Part shown: piece after piece, positions 14,433 to 17,301 of the stretch
Position numbering within the stretch: the first letter of the stretch is position 1
Layout: every line of letters starts with the position of its first letter
NCBI GenBank assembly: GCA_947455285.1
Contig: CANGOK010000036.1
Coordinates: 1 to 17,301, forward strand
Direction: 5' to 3'
Length of the DNA stretch: 17,301 nucleotides
Origin: Beijerinckiaceae bacterium
GTDB lineage: Bacteria; Pseudomonadota; Alphaproteobacteria; Rhizobiales; Beijerinckiaceae
The notes under the pieces: model-generated
What the model saw: only the letters and a program-made list of their open reading frames with translations
Databases searched by the model: none
Told to the model about the DNA's origin: nothing
Position numbers and translations under genes: made by a program

Positions 14433-15296
14433 ATGTCTCTTTCGCAGGCGCCCACGAACGATCTCGACCATGCCCAGCTCGCCGCCATCCTGCGGTGGTA
14501 CGCGGACATGGGCGTCGACATCGCCGTCGAAGAGACGCCCCGCAACCGCTTTCTGGAAACGCCTAGGGCGCCGGCCCCAGCCTCGCCCGAGCCGGCCCAA
14601 CGCGCCGCCCCTGCACTGCCCCGCACCCCCGAGGTTTTCAGCGCCAGCCCCGGGCGCGCCATTGACGCCGCCGCCGCCCTATCGGTCGAAGCCGCCATCC
14701 AGTCGGCGCGCGAAAGCGCCGCAAGGGCCACGACGCTCGAAGAGCTGCGCGCGGAACTCATGGGTTTCGAAGGCTGCATCCTGAAGCGTACCGCAAGCAA
14801 CTTCGTCTTTGCGGAAGGCGACCCCAAAGCGCGGATCATGTTCGTCGGCGACGCTCCGGGCGATGAGGACGACCGTCAGGGGCAGGCCTTCATCGGCAAG
14901 CCCGGACGCCTCATGGACAAGATGCTGAAGTCAATCGGGCTAGAGCGTCAAAAGGTCTGGCTATCGAATCTCCTCCCCTGGCGCATTCCGGGCAAACGCG
15001 CGGCGACGCCGCAGGAGATCGCGGTCTGCCTGCCTTTCCTCATGCGCCAGATCGAGCTGATCCAGCCCGCCATTCTGGTCTGCCTTGGCAATGAGGCGGC
15101 CCTCACCCTCATGGACATCAAGGGCGGGGTTATCCGTGGCCGGGGAGTCTGGCGGGAGCTGCGTCCGGAGGGCGTTCCCCCCATCCGCGCCATCGCGACC
15201 CTCGCCCCGAGCTACATGCTTCGCGCCGTCGCCAGCAAGCGCGACGCCTGGCGCGACATGCTCGAGATCCGCAAGGCTTTCGCCAGCCTTGGCTGA
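14433..15296 (+). CDS. Uracil-DNA glycosylase, family-4-like, with altered active-site motif
   Basis: This 287-residue protein combines an N-terminal segment common in alphaproteobacterial homologues (LRWYADMGVDIAVEETPRNR, 20-39), a low-complexity Pro/Ala linker (45-80) and the glycosylase domain. Motif A reads VGDAPGDEDDRQGQAFIGKPG (138-158), matching the family-4 GEAPG-DED-G-PFVG pattern. The iron-sulfur cysteines are mostly gone: GCILK (Cys115) replaces CxxC, and LPWRIPGKR (181-189) replaces the KCRPPGNR type, leaving Cys199 of the later pair. The second motif, normally HPSYLLR, reads APSYMLR (258-264), so the active-site His is Ala258. It would remove uracil from deaminated DNA if active. 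ATG 14433 has only a weak ribosome-binding site. First gene of a probable three-gene unit. Confidence 0.85.
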   Translation: MSLSQAPTNDLDHAQLAAILRWYADMGVDIAVEETPRNRFLETPRAPAPASPEPAQRAAPALPRTPEVFSASPGRAIDAAAALSVEAAIQSARESAARATTLEELRAELMGFEGCILKRTASNFVFAEGDPKARIMFVGDAPGDEDDRQGQAFIGKPGRLMDKMLKSIGLERQKVWLSNLLPWRIPGKRAATPQEIAVCLPFLMRQIELIQPAILVCLGNEAALTLMDIKGGVIRGRGVWRELRPEGVPPIRAIATLAPSYMLRAVASKRDAWRDMLEIRKAFASLG

Positions 15297-15343
15297 CCGG
15301 CCCCTACCTTTCCCCGCAGGCTTTGCCTAAATAAAGGTCCGGC

Positions 15344-15349
15344 AGGAGG
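15344..15349 (+). promoter_or_regulatory. Ribosome-binding site deciding the metallopeptidase start
   Basis: A perfect AGGAGG lies seven bases before the ATG at 15357. An earlier ATG at 15352 is only two bases from it and reads ATG-CGA-TGA, so 15357 is the true start. Confidence 0.8.
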
Positions 15350-15356
15350 ACATGCG

Positions 15357-16277
15357 ATGAGATGGGAAGATTTCCGCCAGTCGGCCAATGTCGAGGACAG
15401 GCGCGACGATGACGAGGGCGTCGGCGTCGGCATGCCCTTTGGCGGCGGTGGAATTGGCATCGGCACGATCATCGTGCTGGGCCTCATCGGCTATATGCTC
15501 GGCATCGACCCGCGCATTCTCATCGGCGGCGCGGAAATGGCCGGGGTCGGCCGCCAAACGCCGCAATATGAACAGCGCCAGCAAACGCAGCCTCGCCCCA
15601 ATGGCAATGGCAATGGCTCCCCCACCGACCAGACCGGCCGCTTCGTCTCGGCAGTCCTCGCCCAGAACGAGGACGTCTGGAGCGAGATCCTGCCCGACCA
15701 GAAAAACATCCGCTTCAAGGCGGCGCCGCTGGTTCTCTTTTCAGGGGCCACGCGCTCTGGCTGCGGCGCGGCGCAGTCCGCCATGGGGCCATTCTATTGC
15801 CCAACCGACGGCAAGATCTATCTCGACACGTCCTTCTTCAATGACATGAAGTCGAAATTGGGGGGCGGCGGAGACTTCGCCTATGCCTATGTGATCGCCC
15901 ACGAAATGGGGCACCACATCGAAAACCTGCTCGGCGTGCTGCCCCGCGTGCAGCGCGCCCAGCAGCAGGCCTCAAACCAGGGCGAGGCCAATCGCCTGTC
16001 CGTGGGCGTAGAGCTGATGGCCGATTGCCTTGCGGGCGTCTGGGCGGCCAACGCCGACCGCAAATGGCGCATCCTCGAACAGGGCGACATCGAGAAAGCC
16101 ATCTCCACCGCCAGCGCCATCGGCGATGATCGCCTGCAGAAGGCATCGCGCGGCTATGCTGTGCCCGACAGCTTCACCCACGGCTCCTCAGCCCAGCGCG
16201 TCGCATGGTTCCAGAAGGGACTGCAGACCGGCAAGGTCGACGCCTGCAACACATTCGCCAGAACGACCGCAAGGTGA
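15357..16277 (+). CDS. Neutral zinc metallopeptidase, YpfJ/KPN_02809 family
   Basis: This 306-residue protein starts with a charged segment (MRWEDFRQSANVEDRRDDDE) and one membrane helix (GIGIGTIIVLGLIGYMLGI, 32-50), followed by a Gln/Asn/Gly-rich linker and a protease domain. The zinc-binding motif HEMGH is at 182-186 with catalytic Glu183, and VELMADCLAGVWA (218-230) supplies the probable third ligand Glu219. Family features are the early GCGAAQSAMGPFYCP (135-149) and TSFFNDM. Most likely membrane-anchored with the catalytic domain on the periplasmic side, though topology is inferred. The start codon is set by AGGAGG. MoaB starts two bases after the stop, so the two are co-transcribed. The natural substrate is unknown for this family. 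Confidence 0.93.
   Translation: MRWEDFRQSANVEDRRDDDEGVGVGMPFGGGGIGIGTIIVLGLIGYMLGIDPRILIGGAEMAGVGRQTPQYEQRQQTQPRPNGNGNGSPTDQTGRFVSAVLAQNEDVWSEILPDQKNIRFKAAPLVLFSGATRSGCGAAQSAMGPFYCPTDGKIYLDTSFFNDMKSKLGGGGDFAYAYVIAHEMGHHIENLLGVLPRVQRAQQQASNQGEANRLSVGVELMADCLAGVWAANADRKWRILEQGDIEKAISTASAIGDDRLQKASRGYAVPDSFTHGSSAQRVAWFQKGLQTGKVDACNTFARTTAR
15600..15617 (+). repeat. Three tandem AATGGC hexamers in the metallopeptidase linker
   Basis: Three exact in-frame copies encode Asn-Gly three times (residues 82-87) in the flexible linker after the membrane helix. Such in-frame hexamers can change copy number without breaking the frame and so alter linker length. Confidence 0.8.
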
Positions 16278-16279
16278 CC

Positions 16280-16834
16280 ATGCCCGGAATTGACGAGAGC
16301 CTCCCCTTCATCGCCCTGAAGATAGCCGTGCTGACGGTGTCCGACACGAGGCGGTTCGAAGATGATAAATCCGGATCGACCCTCGTGGATCGGCTGACGC
16401 AGGCGGGCCATCATCTGGCCGACCGCGCCATCGTCACCGACGATGTGGAGGCGATCCAGCGGCAAGTGAGGGCCTGGATCAGCAACCCCGAGGTCGATGT
16501 CATCATCTCCACCGGGGGCACAGGCTTCACCGGGCGCGACGTGACGCCGGAAGCCATTGAGCCGCTTCTGGAAAAACGCATGGATGGCTTTTCCGCAGTT
16601 TTCCACAGGATCAGCTACGACAAGATCGGCACATCCACGATCCAGTCCCGCGCGACCGGCGGCGTGGCGGGGGCGACCTATATTTTCGTGCTGCCCGGCT
16701 CGCCCGGCGCCTGCAAGGACGCATGGGACGGCATCCTCGTCCACCAGCTGGACTATCGGTATCGCCCCTGCAATTTCGTCGAGATCATGCCCCGGCTCGA
16801 TGAACACCTGCGCCGCGGCAAGGCGAAGGGCTAG
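16280..16834 (+). CDS. moaB: MoaB/MogA-type molybdopterin biosynthesis protein
   Basis: This 184-residue protein has the MoaB/MogA fold that binds molybdopterin and adenylates it before molybdenum insertion. Visible motifs are KIAVLTVSDTR (14-24), IISTGGTGFTGRDVTPEA (75-92), the SRATGG segment (123-128) and the nucleotide-loop motif FVLPGSPGACKDAW (136-149). The start ATG 16280 lies two bases after the metallopeptidase stop, with AAGGTGA as ribosome-binding site inside that gene's end; a start 25 codons earlier would overlap it and is rejected. No other molybdenum cofactor genes are in the window, so it appears detached from its pathway. MoaB and MogA are hard to separate by sequence alone; the length fits MoaB. 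Confidence 0.93.
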   Translation: MPGIDESLPFIALKIAVLTVSDTRRFEDDKSGSTLVDRLTQAGHHLADRAIVTDDVEAIQRQVRAWISNPEVDVIISTGGTGFTGRDVTPEAIEPLLEKRMDGFSAVFHRISYDKIGTSTIQSRATGGVAGATYIFVLPGSPGACKDAWDGILVHQLDYRYRPCNFVEIMPRLDEHLRRGKAKG

Positions 16835-16836
16835 GC

Positions 16837-17301
16837 TCAGTCAACCGGGCGCAGCCGGGTGCGGGCCGTGGGCGCGGCCCCTGCCCTGCTGACAAGCGTC
16901 GCAAAATCAGGGCTCTTGGGGTCAAGCACGGCGCGCTTTGCGACGAGGCCGTGAACAGGCGAGAGGCCGGGCGCAAGCCGGGTCAGCAATCCCCCGGGAA
17001 CCGCGCGAAACCGCAGCGCATCCGGCCGCGTGGCTCGCTGGAATAGATCCGATATTTCCTCGATGAACCCCGCCTGCGGCGCAAAGCCCGCCCGCAGGAC
17101 CAGCAGGAGATCGCTTCGCGAAGAGGCCATGGCCGCCGCGATCACGCCTGCGGCGTCCCCCGCCAGCGCCATCTCGCAACCCGCGTGATCGGCGATCTTT
17201 TGAAGCTCCGCGCTCTCGCCTGCGCTGGCGAGGGTGACATCGCGCACCAGCCCCTCGATCGCCGCAGGCACAAGGGCGGAAAGGCTCCGCACCACCGCCT
17301 C
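16837..17301 (-). CDS. Glycosyltransferase family 2-like protein, C-terminal part (5' end outside window)
   Basis: The minus-strand frame is open to the right edge and stops at TGA 16839-16837, two bases from the convergent moaB stop. About 155 residues are present. The opening RSLSALVPAAIEGLVRDVTL resembles the first helix and second strand of family-2 glycosyltransferases found near moaB in Rhizobiales, where an acidic Asp-Ala-Gly-Ser-type turn follows; here that turn reads ASAGESAEL. LLLVLRAGFAPQAGFIEEI resembles the segment after the nucleotide-sugar region. No DxD motif is seen in the visible part. An in-frame GTG at 17295 could be an internal start, but the frame reads on without a stop, so a partial gene is more likely. 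Family assignment is tentative. Confidence 0.5.
   Translation of the reverse strand, partial: EAVVRSLSALVPAAIEGLVRDVTLASAGESAELQKIADHAGCEMALAGDAAGVIAAAMASSRSDLLLVLRAGFAPQAGFIEEISDLFQRATRPDALRFRAVPGGLLTRLAPGLSPVHGLVAKRAVLDPKSPDFATLVSRAGAAPTARTRLRPVD

Noticed and set aside
15352..15360. Minimal upstream frame ATG-CGA-TGA overlapping the metallopeptidase start
   Set aside because: Its ATG is only two bases from AGGAGG, too close for good initiation; most likely a coincidence of the leader sequence.
16154..16807. Minus-strand frame of 217 codons opposite moaB
   Set aside because: Antisense to intact MoaB motifs and spans the metallopeptidase/moaB junction; no recognisable family.

Overview
The window looks like a chromosomal segment of a high-GC alphaproteobacterium, probably Rhizobiales/Hyphomicrobiales. 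This rests on GC-rich codon use, a GreA/GreB variant and a family-4-type uracil-DNA glycosylase of alphaproteobacterial style, a YpfJ-type metallopeptidase next to a MoaB/MogA protein, and Bug (TctC) solute-binding proteins. Species-level assignment is not possible from the sequence alone. No tRNA, rRNA, CRISPR array, insertion sequence or phage gene was seen.

Layout. (1) Bases 2-364 (+): the 3' end of a PdxA-like dehydrogenase gene. (2) Bases 378-6057 (-): a tight catabolic operon. In transcription order it is a CaiB/BaiF CoA-transferase, a Bug binding protein, a thiolase-fold enzyme without its cysteines, a DUF35 zinc-ribbon/OB partner, a second Bug binding protein and a fumarylacetoacetate-hydrolase (FAH)-family enzyme. 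Two junctions overlap as TGATG, and a hairpin lies at the end. (3) Bases 6153-7121 (-): a third, classical Bug protein. (4) Bases 7182-7889 (-): a GreA/GreB-family factor and a possible 63-codon gene. (5) Bases 7953-8939 (-): an AcuI/YhdH acrylyl-CoA reductase whose ribosome-binding site and start codon lie inside a strong hairpin, preceded by an MFS transporter (8991-10244, -). (6) Bases 10387-12618 (+): a membrane-anchored spermidine-synthase-like protein, divergent from the MFS gene and convergent with ETF-ubiquinone oxidoreductase (12629-14308, -). (7) Bases 14433-16834 (+): uracil-DNA glycosylase, neutral zinc metallopeptidase and MoaB/MogA. (8) Bases 16837-17301 (-): the 3' part of a probable glycosyltransferase-like gene.

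How the genes may work together. The 378-6057 operon reads as an uptake-and-degradation module for an unidentified carboxylic acid. Periplasmic Bug proteins would capture the acid, the class III CoA-transferase would make the CoA thioester, and the thiolase-fold/DUF35 pair would act on the acyl-CoA. That pair is plausibly a C-C-cleaving aldolase like the steroid side-chain enzyme Ltp2-ChsH2, because the catalytic cysteines are absent. The FAH-family enzyme would then process a keto-acid product. No TctA/TctB membrane subunits are encoded here, so the binding proteins must use a permease encoded elsewhere. AcuI and ETF-QO fit a cell that oxidises acyl-CoAs, but they are separate units. The two most interesting signals are the cysteine-less thiolase/DUF35 operon and the start-codon-sequestering hairpin ahead of acuI.
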